Positions 1 to 10,300 are shown, counted from the first letter of the stretch. The stretch is 64,000 nucleotides of DNA from Poriferisodalis sp026713105 (GCA_965115995.1 OZ220472.1:3596001-3660000); one strand, 5' to 3'. Notes: generated from the sequence alone by a model not told the origin. A program made the numbers and translations.

Positions 1-16
1 TGGTGGCGAGGCTGCG

Positions 17-1456
17 GTGGGCTCCGGCGGTTGGGTTGCGGCGTCGATTGACGGGGTGCTGGCGGGGCTGGACGGGGCGCAGCATCTGGTGGCTATGGCG
101 TCACAAGCGCCGCTGGCGGGCGCCGAAGAAGACGTGCTCGCGCAGGTGATCGCTGCGGGCGGGCGGTTGCGTTCCTCTGTGGAAGCCTTGCTCTTGGCGG
201 CGACTTCGGAGATGGAGGCCCGCCGGGCTGGGTCGGGCCGTGCGGCGCTGCGCAACGAGGCTCGCATGAGCGCTCGCAGCGCCTCCCGCAAGGCTGCCGT
301 CGGCGAGCAGATTTCCCAGATGCCCAACGTGGCCCGCGGCCTGGCGTGCGGTGCGTTGACGATCGAGCACGTCGAAGTGCTCGCCGACACTGCCCGTCGC
401 AGCAGTGCCGATGTCGTCGATGCGATGCCCGAATTGCTCGAAACTGCGGCCAAGGCGTCTCCCGATGTGCTGCGGCGCGCGGCCCGAGACTTCCTGGCCC
501 AGCACGATGCTGCCGCGGCCGAGAGCCAGCTCAGCCGGCAGCGTCGGGAGCGCAGCGCGGCGCTGTTCATCGACGACGAGACGGGCATGGGCGTGCTCAA
601 TGCCCGCTTCGACCCAGTGAACTTTGCGCTGGTGAGGCAGGCGGTCGAGAACTACAACGACGCCCTGTGGCGCCAAGATGGCGGCCGAGACGGCAAGCCC
701 GGTGCGGTGCGTGACAATCGTCAGCGCCTCGCCGACAGCGTGTTCGAGATGCTCACCAACCGCAACGCACTCGCAGTCTGGCAGCAGCCCGCAGCAGTGC
801 CGGGCGGTGCTGTGCTGGCGCCCCTGAACCCGCCGGCCGCATCGGCTCCCGAAGTGCCTGTCGTGCCCGGGGAGCCCGCCGTGTCTGCCGTGCCCGGCGA
901 CGGCGTGGGCATCAGCGACGGGGAGTGCCGATCGGTGAATCAGTGGGCGCCGGCACAGGCGCCAAACCAGCTCGTCATCGTCGCGGACATCGGTGTCATC
1001 GACGGCACTGCGCCCGATGGCCGGTGCGAGGTCCTCGGCGCCGGCCCGGTGCCCACCTCGATCCTCGACAACCTCTCGCCCGACACTCGCATCACTGGTG
1101 CGTTGTTCGCCGGCCCGGGGCGGCCGTTGTGGCTCGGACGCGCCCGGCGGCATGCCACAGCCGCGCAACAGCTCATGATTGCGGTGCGCGATCGAGGCTG
1201 CGTGCTGTGTGGCAAGCCGATGCACCGCTGCCGGTACCACCACATCGACGAGTGGGAGGCCGACAACGGCACGACAGATATCGACAATCTCGCAGCGCTG
1301 TGCACCGACTGCCACAACAGCCTCCACAAGGCGGGCCAGCGCCTCTGCCAAGACCCCGCCAATGGCCACTGGAACACCCAGAAACGCTCAGACGGCCTCA
1401 GCCCTCGGAAACGCCCAGCCAGCCCCCGCATCGCCGCGGGCCGAAGCCCGCCGTGA
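17..1456 (+). CDS. DUF222 domain protein with C-terminal HNH nuclease motif
   Basis: The protein has a long helical DUF222-type N-terminal region (roughly residues 20-250), a Pro/Ala/Val-rich linker (about 255-300), and a C-terminal HNH module near residues 393-440 with a CxxC (CVLCGKP), the pair HH before IDEWE and a second CTDCH zinc knuckle. This is the 13E12-repeat/HNH family that is multicopy in actinobacteria; its biological role is unsettled and nuclease activity is inferred from the motif. GTG at 17 is the first usable start in the window, but the frame is open to the left edge, so the true N-terminus may lie upstream. The stop codon falls inside the first unit of a 96-bp tandem array. 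Confidence 0.85.
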   Translation: MGSGGWVAASIDGVLAGLDGAQHLVAMASQAPLAGAEEDVLAQVIAAGGRLRSSVEALLLAATSEMEARRAGSGRAALRNEARMSARSASRKAAVGEQISQMPNVARGLACGALTIEHVEVLADTARRSSADVVDAMPELLETAAKASPDVLRRAARDFLAQHDAAAAESQLSRQRRERSAALFIDDETGMGVLNARFDPVNFALVRQAVENYNDALWRQDGGRDGKPGAVRDNRQRLADSVFEMLTNRNALAVWQQPAAVPGGAVLAPLNPPAASAPEVPVVPGEPAVSAVPGDGVGISDGECRSVNQWAPAQAPNQLVIVADIGVIDGTAPDGRCEVLGAGPVPTSILDNLSPDTRITGALFAGPGRPLWLGRARRHATAAQQLMIAVRDRGCVLCGKPMHRCRYHHIDEWEADNGTTDIDNLAALCTDCHNSLHKAGQRLCQDPANGHWNTQKRSDGLSPRKRPASPRIAAGRSPP

Positions 1457-1826
1457 GTGCGGCCGCCGTGGGGCGCTGGTTGTCGTGGGTGCCGCTGCCG
1501 CTGGACGTCGGCCGCCGTGAGCGCGGCTGGCGCCGGATGCCGCCTGCCGTGAGTGCGGCTGCTGTGGGGTGCTGGTTGTCGTGGGTGCCGCTGCCGCTGG
1601 ACGTCGGCCGCCGTGAGCGCAGCTGTCGCCCGATGCCGCCCGCCGTGAGTGCGGCTGCCGTGGGCGCTGGTTGTCGTGGGTGCAGCTGTCGCTGGACGTC
1701 GGACGTCGTGGGTGCGGCTGCCGTGGGCTGCTGGTTGTCGTGGGTGCAGCTGCCGCTGGACGTCGGCCGCCGTGAGCGCAGCTGTCGCCCGATGCCGCCC
1801 GCCGTGAGTGCGGCTGCCGCCGGATG
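1450..1826. repeat. 96-bp tandem repeat array (five partial or complete units)
   Basis: Units begin with GCCGTGAGTGCGGC or a close variant at 1450, 1546, 1642, 1705 and 1801, giving periods of 96, 96, 63 and 96 bp. Each unit contains two related sub-motifs (CCGTGAGTGCGG and CCGTGAGCGC). The array starts over the stop codon of the DUF222/HNH gene and ends a few bases before the stop of the convergent acyltransferase gene. No convincing gene lies in it; long frames on both strands there are a result of repeat lengths divisible by three. Confidence 0.9.
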
Positions 1827-1832
1827 AATCCG

Positions 1833-3068
1833 CTAGAGGGCTAGGTAGAGCCGGTGGCGGTGCAGGTGGCCTACCACGGCGAACACTGCCAGCAGCAGCA
1901 GGGCGGTGTAGGCCAGGTGTACGCCCGGTTCGCCGAACGGCAGGATGTCCTCGAGCAGCCGATCCTGGATCGACCGGTCGCCGATGTGGACGTAGCGGGC
2001 GGTCTGCAGCAGGAAGCGTTCGGCCCCGAAGACGATCAGGGCGTTGCGCCCGAAGGCGACGAAGGGCCACGTCCACTGGCGCCACGGCAAGCGCCATGGC
2101 CTCAGCAGACGCGGCTCCCGACGTGGCTCAGCCTGATCGCCGCGATCTGCCCGGTCGGCTTGGTCGCCGTGATTCGCCCGGTCGGCTTGGTCGCTGTGAT
2201 TTGCCCGAAGGGCCTTGGCGCTGTCGGCCAGCAGGTACATCACGCAGAAGACCGCAAGCGCCGTGCCTGCAGCGAGCAGCACGAAGGCTGGCGTCAGCAG
2301 GCGCTTGTTGGACGGCATCCACTGCGACGCGACCAGTCCGCCCACGAAGCACAACCCAGCCAGCGCCCCGATGTTGGCCAGTGTGGCCGCCGGGCTCGAG
2401 CGTCCATGCCGCCGCAACAGCACCCCAGCCGCGTAGCCGTACAGCACCAGCGACGCGGACGCGATCGAGGTCACCAAGCCTTCGGGGTCCCACCCGGCCC
2501 CGCCGCCGCGGTACACGTGGCTGGCGCCCAGCACGCCGGTGTCGACGCTGAGGTATGGGCTGCATCGGCCCGCTGGCTCACACGCGATGAGGTCCAGGCC
2601 GAGCCCGTACAGCAGCGCCAGCACGGTGGCTGTGCCGACGATCCACCAGATCCTGTCCTCGCCCAACACGGCACGGCCGGCCAGCACCACCACGGCCCCG
2701 CAGGCGCCGGCGATGCCGATCATCTGCAGCACACCGGTGAAGCGCAGCTCAGACAGGTCGAACCATGAGGCGCCGTAGGCGTTGTAGACGAGTCCGGCTG
2801 CTACCAGCAGCACGAGCCGCCGGATCAAGCGGGCGTAGGTCGCCCTGGTCGCCCCGTCGCGCAGCAGGAACGACAGGCTCAGACCGCTCGTCACCAGGAA
2901 GGTGGGGAACAGCCAGTCCGACGCCGTCAGCCCGTCCCATGCGGCGTGGCGCAGCCAGGGGTACCCAGCGGCACCGGTCGCCGGGGTGAACAGCATGAGC
3001 GCCAGCACTGCACCCCGAAACGTGTCGACAGATGCGAAGCGCCCCCGCCGCGGTGCGGCCTCGTCCAT
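1833..3068 (-). CDS. Multi-pass membrane protein, DUF5009/HGSNAT-like acyltransferase
   Basis: The 411-residue product starts with the FASVDTFRGAVLALML pattern typical of the bacterial family related to heparan-alpha-glucosaminide N-acetyltransferase (DUF5009/acyltransferase_3-like). About ten hydrophobic segments follow, with FLVTSGLSLSFLL and a late FAFGRNALIVFGAE-type segment. A likely role is membrane transfer of an acetyl group to a cell-envelope sugar; the substrate cannot be read. ATG at 3068 is chosen because the family motif starts nearby; GTG at 3071 is adjacent and in frame. A cytoplasmic linker contains three imperfect 9-residue repeats (ANHSDQADR type, DNA about 2125-2215), a local expansion absent from typical relatives. 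It converges on the DUF222/HNH gene. Confidence 0.75.
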   Translation of the reverse strand: MDEAAPRRGRFASVDTFRGAVLALMLFTPATGAAGYPWLRHAAWDGLTASDWLFPTFLVTSGLSLSFLLRDGATRATYARLIRRLVLLVAAGLVYNAYGASWFDLSELRFTGVLQMIGIAGACGAVVVLAGRAVLGEDRIWWIVGTATVLALLYGLGLDLIACEPAGRCSPYLSVDTGVLGASHVYRGGGAGWDPEGLVTSIASASLVLYGYAAGVLLRRHGRSSPAATLANIGALAGLCFVGGLVASQWMPSNKRLLTPAFVLLAAGTALAVFCVMYLLADSAKALRANHSDQADRANHGDQADRADRGDQAEPRREPRLLRPWRLPWRQWTWPFVAFGRNALIVFGAERFLLQTARYVHIGDRSIQDRLLEDILPFGEPGVHLAYTALLLLAVFAVVGHLHRHRLYLAL

Positions 3069-3126
3069 CACCCAGCGCACCGTACTTTGCCCGGATCGCC
3101 GGGCGGCTGCGGGCAGGTCGCGGCAG

Positions 3127-4080
3127 TCACGAGTCGCCGTAGAGGACCCAGAACGACTGATGGCGGTGAAACAGCTCGTCCTGCCCGTCGTAGTCGCCCG
3201 GCCAGTAGCCGGGGTTGTCGCTGTACAACCAGCCGTAGAACACGGTGTGCCTGCCGACCCGAACCGTCGCGGCGGTCTCGAATGCAGCGTCGAAGGCCTC
3301 CAACGACACCTGCTCATGGCGAGAAACGACGGGATCGGCCTCACAGCTCGTCGCTGCCTGGTAGCCGACGCCGAAGTCGTTGCTCCACAGCGCAAGCTGC
3401 ACCGCCCAGTGATCGTCGTGCTCGTACACGAAACAGTCGTCAAAGCCCGCATTCCAGAAGCTGGCGCCGATCAGGCTGTGAGCCGGCAGCGAGCTGTCGA
3501 TGCCGAGCGCCGATCGATTGTCCCGCACCGTGGTGACGGCCCACACGACCTCGTCGTCGGTCAGGTCGCCGTCGCCCAGGTTGAACCACACCACAGCCGC
3601 CAGCGGCGACGTCCACACCTCGGCCGTGCGATCGGTCACGCACTCCCCGAGGCCGTCATCACGGCAGATCCGGTAGCCGAGCGAATCGAACGGCCCCTTG
3701 ACGCCGGCGAAGTCGAATTCTCGAGGCAGGCCGCTGTCGAGGGTGGCCATGGCGGTCAGGAAGCGAAAGAACGAGTGCTGGCGGGCCTGCTCGCATGACG
3801 GTGTCCACCTGCCGATGGGCCACGGCGACGGCTCGGCCTCGCCCGTCCCCGCGCTGTACCCCGGCGTGGCGCAGTACGCCGTCTGCTCGCCCCTGGTCAG
3901 GACAATGAAAACCTTGTAGGTGTCGGGCGTGTTCTCGATCAGCGACCAGGCCTGCATCTCGTCGTCAGGGTGCGGCACCGCGATGTAGCTCAGCTTGTCG
4001 GGAGCACTCGCACACGCAGCCAGCGCACCCGCTGTCACGACCGCCAGCAGTGCCAGCGCTGCGCTCGACCATCGCCTCAT
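3127..4080 (-). CDS. Lipoprotein with PIG-L/LmbE-type deacetylase motif
   Basis: A lipoprotein signal peptide ending in the lipobox LAAC is visible (residues about 10-24), so the protein should be lipid-anchored outside the membrane. It is followed directly by IAVPHPDDE, the metal-binding PHPDDE signature of the PIG-L/LmbE N-acetylglucosamine deacetylase family, and later by EHDDH, which may supply the remaining metal ligand. The length (317 residues) fits the family. ATG at 4080 is preferred over an in-frame ATG at 4101 because GGGGAG lies 6 nt upstream and the shorter form gives a clean signal peptide. It lies 58 bp upstream of the acyltransferase on the same strand, so the two could be co-transcribed and both act on envelope glycans (inference). 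Confidence 0.7.
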   Translation of the reverse strand: MRRWSSAALALLAVVTAGALAACASAPDKLSYIAVPHPDDEMQAWSLIENTPDTYKVFIVLTRGEQTAYCATPGYSAGTGEAEPSPWPIGRWTPSCEQARQHSFFRFLTAMATLDSGLPREFDFAGVKGPFDSLGYRICRDDGLGECVTDRTAEVWTSPLAAVVWFNLGDGDLTDDEVVWAVTTVRDNRSALGIDSSLPAHSLIGASFWNAGFDDCFVYEHDDHWAVQLALWSNDFGVGYQAATSCEADPVVSRHEQVSLEAFDAAFETAATVRVGRHTVFYGWLYSDNPGYWPGDYDGQDELFHRHQSFWVLYGDS

Positions 4081-4299
4081 CGCACTCCCCGCCCAGGACA
4101 CCTCACCGAGAATCTCACCGTAGGCCCGCCCGGCGGCCGGAATCGCTGTTCAGGAGTGCGAATTACGCTCCGCGGACCGCAGCCGCGCCGGGGACGGAAC
4201 TTCATCCTCGTCGGCATGCCGAACTAAGTTCATGAAGAACCCCGCATGATTCATAGGGAACCTCGCCCCAGCTGCGGCAGGACCGCGCCATGTCGCACG

Positions 4300-4305
4300 T
4301 ACTCT
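4300..4305 (+). promoter_or_regulatory. Possible -10 box (TACTCT) for a leaderless CWB2-protease transcript
   Basis: TACTCT matches TANNNT and ends 6 nt before GTG 4312, with no Shine-Dalgarno sequence upstream of either candidate start. No good -35 element was seen. Confidence 0.35.
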
Positions 4306-4311
4306 CGCCGG

Positions 4312-6567
4312 GTGCCCATGAATTCTCGGCCTCGAGCAGCGCAGGACGTGCCCCGGAAAGTTCGGCGTCGAGCAGCGCTTGCTCTGCTGTGCTCGGTGCT
4401 CATCGGATCGGTGCTTGTTGCGGGCCCCCAGACCGCCGCGGCACAGAGCGCCGGGGTCACTACCGACCGGGTGAGCGGCTCGAGCGTTTACGAGCTCGCC
4501 GCCAACGTCGCCGGCGGAAGCTGCGACACCAAGATCGGCTCGCACAGCGTCGCTCTGGCTTCGGGCGAGAACTGGCCCGACGCACTCGCCGGCACCGCAC
4601 TCGACCGACCCCTGCTGCTGACCACCCAAGCGTTCCTGCCCGCAGTGACCCGGGAATACCTGGCACCGTGCGCTTCCCACCCCAGCGCCAAGGTCATCAT
4701 CCTGGGAGGCACCGCCGCTGTGTCCGAAGACGTGGCCGAATCGCTGCGGACCTTGGGCTTCCGGGTGGACCGCATCTCGGGCGCAGACCGCTACGACACC
4801 GCCCGCAAAGCAGCACGCATCTTCGCGCCCGACACGCTCGACACCGTCTATGTCGCCTCAGGCGTCAACTTCGCCGACGCCGTCGCCGTGGCACCCAGCG
4901 TCACCAAGAGCACCCCGCTCATCCTCACCACCCCCACCAAACTCCACGCCGAAGCACACCGCTTCCTCACCGACAGCGAGCGCACCGTTAGCTCGGTGAC
5001 CATCTTGGGCGGCACAGCGGCCATCTCGGCCGAGGTCGAGGCCGAGATCGAAGCCCTCGGCATCTCGACCCGCCGCATCGCCGGGCCCGACCGCTATGAG
5101 ACAGCCGCGCTGCTGGCCCGCGAGTCATTCGCCGCAGCAAGCTGCCACCCAGTGGTCGATGTCGCCGTGGCCAGCGGCACCGTGCCCTTCGGCGGCCTGG
5201 TAGCCGGAGCGGTGCGCGGCCCCTGCCAGCCGCTGCTGCTGGCGCCCAGCGCCGACGAAGCAGTACCCGAGGCGCTCTCCGCGTTCGGGCAGGACTGGCT
5301 GCTGGCGATCGGCAGCAGCGCAGCCACGGTGACCGCCATCGGCTCGCCGACCGAGATCGGCGAAGATGCGCTCACGGCCGTGGCGACGGGCGCTTCGTTC
5401 AGCTCCGAAGGCCTCACCGGCGCCGACCCGGCCGCTGCAACCCAGAATTGGGAGCAGGTGGCACCCTCGGTTGTCCACCTCGAATGCTTCAACTCCAGCG
5501 GCAACCGGCTGAAGACCGGCTCGGGCTTCTCGGTGGGGAACGGCCGCCAGATCGTCACCAACTATCACGTCGTGTTCGAAGGCGGCCAGCCGTGCACCCT
5601 GGTGCGCGTCTGGGTGGGCGGATCGTTCGAGCAAGCACCGCAGCGCTACTTCATCGGCCACCTCGAGCGGTACGCAAGCAGCCGAGACCTCGCGCTGCTC
5701 TCTCTGAGCGACTCTGCCGACCGGCTGCCGCCGGTACAGATTGCGTCGGGCCCGCTCCGTGCTGGTGAGTCGATCACTGCCCTGGGCTTCCCCGGCGTGG
5801 GCGGCGACACGATGACCCTCACCACCGGTCGCTACTCGGGCACCGTGGATCACGACGGCGAGACCTGGCTGAAGACCGACACGGCGATCGCGCCCGGCAA
5901 CAGCGGTGGCCCGGCGTTCAACGCCGAGCGTGAGCTCGTCGGCGTGCCGGCGCTGCTGCGGGTGGCCTCCCGGGGCGGCCTTGGCGTGATCGGCAGCCTG
6001 GGCCTGCTGATTCCCGCAGCCGACGTGACAGCGCTGATCGAGGGCCGGCTCGGCGAGCGAGCGTCGACGCAAACCAACGACGAAGGGCGCTGGGAGCAAG
6101 GCAGCACCAGTCGCAGCGCCGAGCCGTACATCCTGCTGCGGACAACTTCGTCGCGTCACGACATTCCGTCCCCTGGCGATCATCTTGAGCCAGTCGTGGT
6201 CCTGTTCTGCGATGACGACGTGCAGATCGACTTCTGGGATTCTGAGCGCGACACCTTCCGGGGACCGTTCATCTCGGGCCAGACTGACCGCTCCGACAGC
6301 GAGCGATTCAGACGTGTGCCGGTGGCGTACCGGATCGGTGGCACGGGGGAGTCGTTCACCAGGGCCTTGTGGTGGCCGACGTTGTCGAGTCGTTCCATCG
6401 TGTCCGGCGACGAGGGGGCCAGTTTCGTCGACGCCTTGATGGACGGATCGGGCGAGCTCACGTTCGAGTACACCAATGCCGACGGCAGGTCGTATTCCAT
6501 CGACTTCCCGTCGATCGACGGCGTCGGGACCGCTCACCGGAACCTGCTGCAGCGCTGCCGCGCCTGA
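4312..6567 (+). CDS. Secreted CWB2-repeat protein fused to a trypsin-like serine protease
   Basis: A signal peptide ends near AQSAG. Three CWB2 repeats follow (about residues 40-345), with the usual GxDRYxTA and xILGGTAAxS patterns, and these should attach the protein to the cell wall. A chymotrypsin-fold protease domain comes next: His in TNYHVV (about residue 419), Asp in SRDLALL (about 459) and Ser in GNSGGPA (about 531) form a complete triad of the S1C/DegP-like type. The last 130 residues match nothing I recognise. GTG 4312 is chosen because TACTCT at 4300-4305 sits 6 nt upstream and would make a leaderless start; ATG at 4318 is the alternative. Activity is likely, as all three catalytic residues are present. 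Confidence 0.85.
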   Translation: MPMNSRPRAAQDVPRKVRRRAALALLCSVLIGSVLVAGPQTAAAQSAGVTTDRVSGSSVYELAANVAGGSCDTKIGSHSVALASGENWPDALAGTALDRPLLLTTQAFLPAVTREYLAPCASHPSAKVIILGGTAAVSEDVAESLRTLGFRVDRISGADRYDTARKAARIFAPDTLDTVYVASGVNFADAVAVAPSVTKSTPLILTTPTKLHAEAHRFLTDSERTVSSVTILGGTAAISAEVEAEIEALGISTRRIAGPDRYETAALLARESFAAASCHPVVDVAVASGTVPFGGLVAGAVRGPCQPLLLAPSADEAVPEALSAFGQDWLLAIGSSAATVTAIGSPTEIGEDALTAVATGASFSSEGLTGADPAAATQNWEQVAPSVVHLECFNSSGNRLKTGSGFSVGNGRQIVTNYHVVFEGGQPCTLVRVWVGGSFEQAPQRYFIGHLERYASSRDLALLSLSDSADRLPPVQIASGPLRAGESITALGFPGVGGDTMTLTTGRYSGTVDHDGETWLKTDTAIAPGNSGGPAFNAERELVGVPALLRVASRGGLGVIGSLGLLIPAADVTALIEGRLGERASTQTNDEGRWEQGSTSRSAEPYILLRTTSSRHDIPSPGDHLEPVVVLFCDDDVQIDFWDSERDTFRGPFISGQTDRSDSERFRRVPVAYRIGGTGESFTRALWWPTLSSRSIVSGDEGASFVDALMDGSGELTFEYTNADGRSYSIDFPSIDGVGTAHRNLLQRCRA

Positions 6568-6680
6568 CCGAGCTGGCCCGACCTGGCTGACCTCGGCGCC
6601 AGCCTTCCCGCGGCGGACAGCCTTCCCCAGTGGACTGCCTCGGAGGCCATAGTGTCTGTGGCGGCCGTCCAAGGAGTCGA

Positions 6681-7268
6681 GTGGCACCGATGAGCGTTGA
6701 TGCCTCGGCGAGGCTGCTCGAGATCTTGCGGACCAAGGGCCTCACTGAGCTTGCCGAACCAGTCCAGCTGGCGTCGGGGAACTACTCGCGCTACTTCATC
6801 GACGGCAAGGTTGCGCTCGGCGCGGGCGATGACCTGCGCCTCGCCGCCGAAGCGATTCACGAGCGGGTGTCCGCGGCGGGCGTCGACTACGACGCCGTCG
6901 GCGGCCTGACGCTCGGCGCCGATGCGCTCTGCGCCGCTATTGCCGTGGTGAGCGGGGCGAATTGGTTCATCGTCCGCAAAGAGGCGAAAGGCCGCGGCAC
7001 GAATCGCCTGGTGGAGGGCACCCGCATCGGCGAAGGCCATCGGGTCTTGCTGATCGACGACGTGGTCACCACTGGCGGCTCCATCCTGAAGGCGTATGAG
7101 AGCGTGCAGGCCACCGGCGCTCAGGTAGTGGCGGCTGTCACGCTCGCGGACCGGGGCGACGACGCCCGCAGGTCGTTCGGCGAGCGTGGCGTGCCGTACT
7201 TCCCGATGGCCACCTACGACGACATGGAAATCCCCGCCATCGGCACCGAAACCGCCACCGCCGGCTGA
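6681..7268 (+). CDS. pyrE: Orotate phosphoribosyltransferase
   Basis: The product (about 195 residues) transfers phosphoribose from PRPP to orotate in pyrimidine synthesis. It carries the family features LASGNYSRYFIDGK, VGGLTLGADALCAAIA and the PRPP-binding loop VLLIDDVVTTGGS near residue 120. AAGGAG at 6671-6676 sits 4 nt before GTG 6681 and 13 nt before ATG 6690, so GTG is favoured, but ATG is possible. TAGTGT near 6650 could be its -10 box. It is the only housekeeping gene within the surface-protein island and is not grouped with other pyr genes in this window. Confidence 0.93.
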   Translation: MAPMSVDASARLLEILRTKGLTELAEPVQLASGNYSRYFIDGKVALGAGDDLRLAAEAIHERVSAAGVDYDAVGGLTLGADALCAAIAVVSGANWFIVRKEAKGRGTNRLVEGTRIGEGHRVLLIDDVVTTGGSILKAYESVQATGAQVVAAVTLADRGDDARRSFGERGVPYFPMATYDDMEIPAIGTETATAG

Positions 7269-7328
7269 CGGCGTTGGCGCCCATGCGTGTGCCTGTGGTG
7301 ACTTTCGAATCCAGGTAGCCGGCGGCAT

Positions 7329-7334
7329 TAGGTT
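7329..7334 (+). promoter_or_regulatory. TAGGTT -10-like box, 7 nt before an ATG
   Basis: TAGGTT is followed by 7 nt and ATG 7342, with no Shine-Dalgarno sequence. The same hexamer at the same distance precedes the starts at 59280 and 30530, which supports a leaderless promoter. Confidence 0.45.
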
Positions 7335-7341
7335 GCCGGGG

Positions 7342-10300
7342 ATGCAGCGCCTCGGAGCCGTCCTGAGTGCTGCGCTCGTCGCGTTGGGCGGTGTGCTGGT
7401 TCTTCCGGCTGCTGCGGTTGGCGCAGCCGAGGGCGACGGTTCGGATGTGTCGGTCACGCGTTATGGCGGCGCGGACCGTTATGAGACGTCGCTGCAGGTG
7501 GCAGAGGCGGTGGCTGCTGATGCCGGCGGCTCGTTGTCTTCGGTGGTGCTGGTGTCAGGTCGGCGGTGGACCGACGCGGTGGTGGCTGCGCCGGTGGCAG
7601 GTGCGTTGGGCGCTCCGGTGCTGATGACTCCGCCCGATGAGCTGCGCGCCGACGCGCTCGAGTTCCTGCAGCAGGTAGGTGTCACCAGCGCAGTGGTTGT
7701 CGGGCCCGACGCAAGCGGCGGCGCGCACGGCCCCGGACGCGGTGTAGGTGCGGGGGTGCTCGAAGCGCTGCGCGAAGCGGGGATCTCCGCGGAGCGCGTC
7801 GCGGGCAAGGATCGCTTCGGCACCGGGGTTGCGGCTGCGGCGCGGGTCACCCCGGGCGCGATGGGCGACCTGGGCCTCACTGCGATCATCGCCAGCAGTG
7901 AGGTGTTCGCGGATGCCCTGGTGGCGGGCCCGTTTGCTGCTCGTGGCATCCATCCGGTGCTGCTGACGCCGCCAGATGAGCTGCACGCCGACGTGTCCGG
8001 CTACTTGGGTGAGGCCGGCATCTCCCACATCGTGCTGATGGGCGGCACCGCAGCGCTCAGCGAATCGGTGGAACAGTCCGTCAAAGATCTCGGCATCGAA
8101 GTCTCCCGTATGGCAGGCAGCACTCGCTACGACACTGCGGCGAAGGCCGCCGAGCTCGTCGACGATCGCTACAGCGATACGGCCGGGCAGACGTGCTTCG
8201 ACGACAGCACCGTCGGGCTGGCTCGTGCCCGGGTGCCCTTCGACTCGTTCAGCGCCGCACCGCTGCTGGGACGGCTGTGCGCCCCGCTGGTACTCGCCGA
8301 CCCCGCCCAGATCCCGCCCGACACGGCGACCTACCTCGACGCTGCCCGCGAGGCGAATCCCTCCGTCGATCTGCGTGTCTTCGGCGGCGACGCCGCAGTG
8401 TCCCAGGCAGCCATCGACGCCTACATCACGGGCGAAGACGCGGCCGAGCCTGAAAAAGCTGAAGGCGAAGACGACGAAGCCGAAGAAGAGGTTGACATCA
8501 ACCTCCTGCCGGCAGGCACGTGCGGCGGTGCCATCGACGACGAGCCGGTACAGCTCGTGCCTTCGACCAACGCTGAGGATCCCGCGTGGTCGCCCGACTG
8601 CAGCATGCTCGTTTACACCGAGAATGCTTCGCTGCGAATCGTCAGCAACGACGGCACAGGAGCCCGCAAGCTGGTGGACCACGGCGGCGCCTACCTGCAC
8701 TCCCCGGTGTGGTCCCACGACGGGACCCGCATTGCCTATGCGCGGGGCCGCAATGACGAGAACGGACACTGGTCGTCGCACATCTGGACCGTCAACGTCG
8801 ACGGCAGCCACAACAACCAGCGCACCGAGGGCGATCAGATCGATCGCTGGCCCGCCTGGTCGCCCGACGACAGCAAGATCGCGTTCGAGCGCCAGATCGG
8901 CAGCGGCCGCGACGAGCACGGCCACCTGCTCGACAGTGATCGTCACATCGTCGTGATGACGTCGTTCGGCAACGATCCGAAGGCGCTCAACGAGGGAGGC
9001 CGCTGGGAGCAGAGCCCCGCTTGGTCACCCGACGGCAGCCAGCTCGCCTATCAGACCGATGGCTTCGTGGTGGTGGCCGACACCGACGGCAGCAATGAAC
9101 GGCGTGTGCATGCCGCCGTGTATTTCGCCGGCGGGCTGTCGTGGTCGCCCGACGGCACACGCATCGCCTTTGCACGCGGCGACGGGACCCAGTCGTCCAT
9201 CGTCATCGCCGATATTGACGGCCTCGACGAAGAGGTGGTCTTCGACGAGGGTCTGCGCACGCTGGCGCCACGCTGGTCGCCCGACGGGCAGCGCATCGCC
9301 TTCCACACCATCGACGACGAGGGCAAGCATCGGACCTATGTGGTCGGTGCCAGCGGCGAGCCTGCCGGCGTCAGCCAGCATTGCCGCCCTCGCGGTATTA
9401 CAGACGACACAACAGCAGGCTTCCCGCTTCCTGACTGGGCACCGTCGGCCACGGCGCCGCTGCGTGTCGCGGTGCTGTTCGTGGACTTCCCCGACGCCCA
9501 GGCCTCCCACACCGTGGAGGAAGAAGCTGCACTGGGGCTGCCGTGGGCGGAGGAGTACCTGGAAGCAGTCAGCTACGGCCAACTCGACGTGCAGTTCGTG
9601 CCCCACAACGAATGGCTGCGAGCACCTCACAGCTACTCGGACTACTTCGAGGGGAATGCGGTTGATGGCCGAAGAGTCACAGGGGACGACATCTGGATCG
9701 ATGCGGTGGGTCTCGTTGATGACGAGATCGACTTCAGCGGCTTCCAGAGCCTGGCTGTGATTCTGCCCAGCACCCACTTCGGCGGCGGCATCGCAGGCGG
9801 GAGCGTCGAGGTCGACGGCGTGTTGCTGCCCAAGCACATCAACAACGTTTGGCGACTCGACGAACCTGCCGAACCCAGCCGATGGGGCGCAACCGCCGCG
9901 CATGAGCTCGTGCACAATCTTGGATTGCTGGACATTTATCCCTACGACGCCGCCGCGCATAAGCAGCCCGATTCGCCCAGCGGTCAAGAATGGATTCCTG
10001 TCAGATTCGGCCTGATGGATCTCGACGCCTACTTCCTGGCGGACGCCTCACTGATGCTGCGCCGCACCACCAAGACGTATCCCGATGGGAGCAGCTCATG
10101 GTGGGAGGTGACGCGGCTGCAGCCCATGGAGATGTTGGCGTGGAGCCGCTGGCAGCTCGGCTGGCTCCGCGAACATCAAGTCCGCTGCGTCACCCGCGGC
10201 GCTGCGACGGTGACGCTTGCGCCGATCGCTCGCGCCGGTGGTGATATCGCCATGGCCGCGGTGCCCATCGACCAACACCAGATCATCGTGATCGAGAGCC

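Noticed and set aside
1450..1826. CRISPR array
   Set aside because: The units are 96 bp, adjoining and similar throughout, with no unique spacers and no cas genes. No CRISPR array was seen anywhere in the window.
925..2097. Long frames on both strands across the tandem array, including the 3' end of the HNH gene
   Set aside because: Their length comes from repeat units divisible by three. The proteins are Arg/Pro/His-rich shadows with no family match, and the HNH frame is the coherent one.
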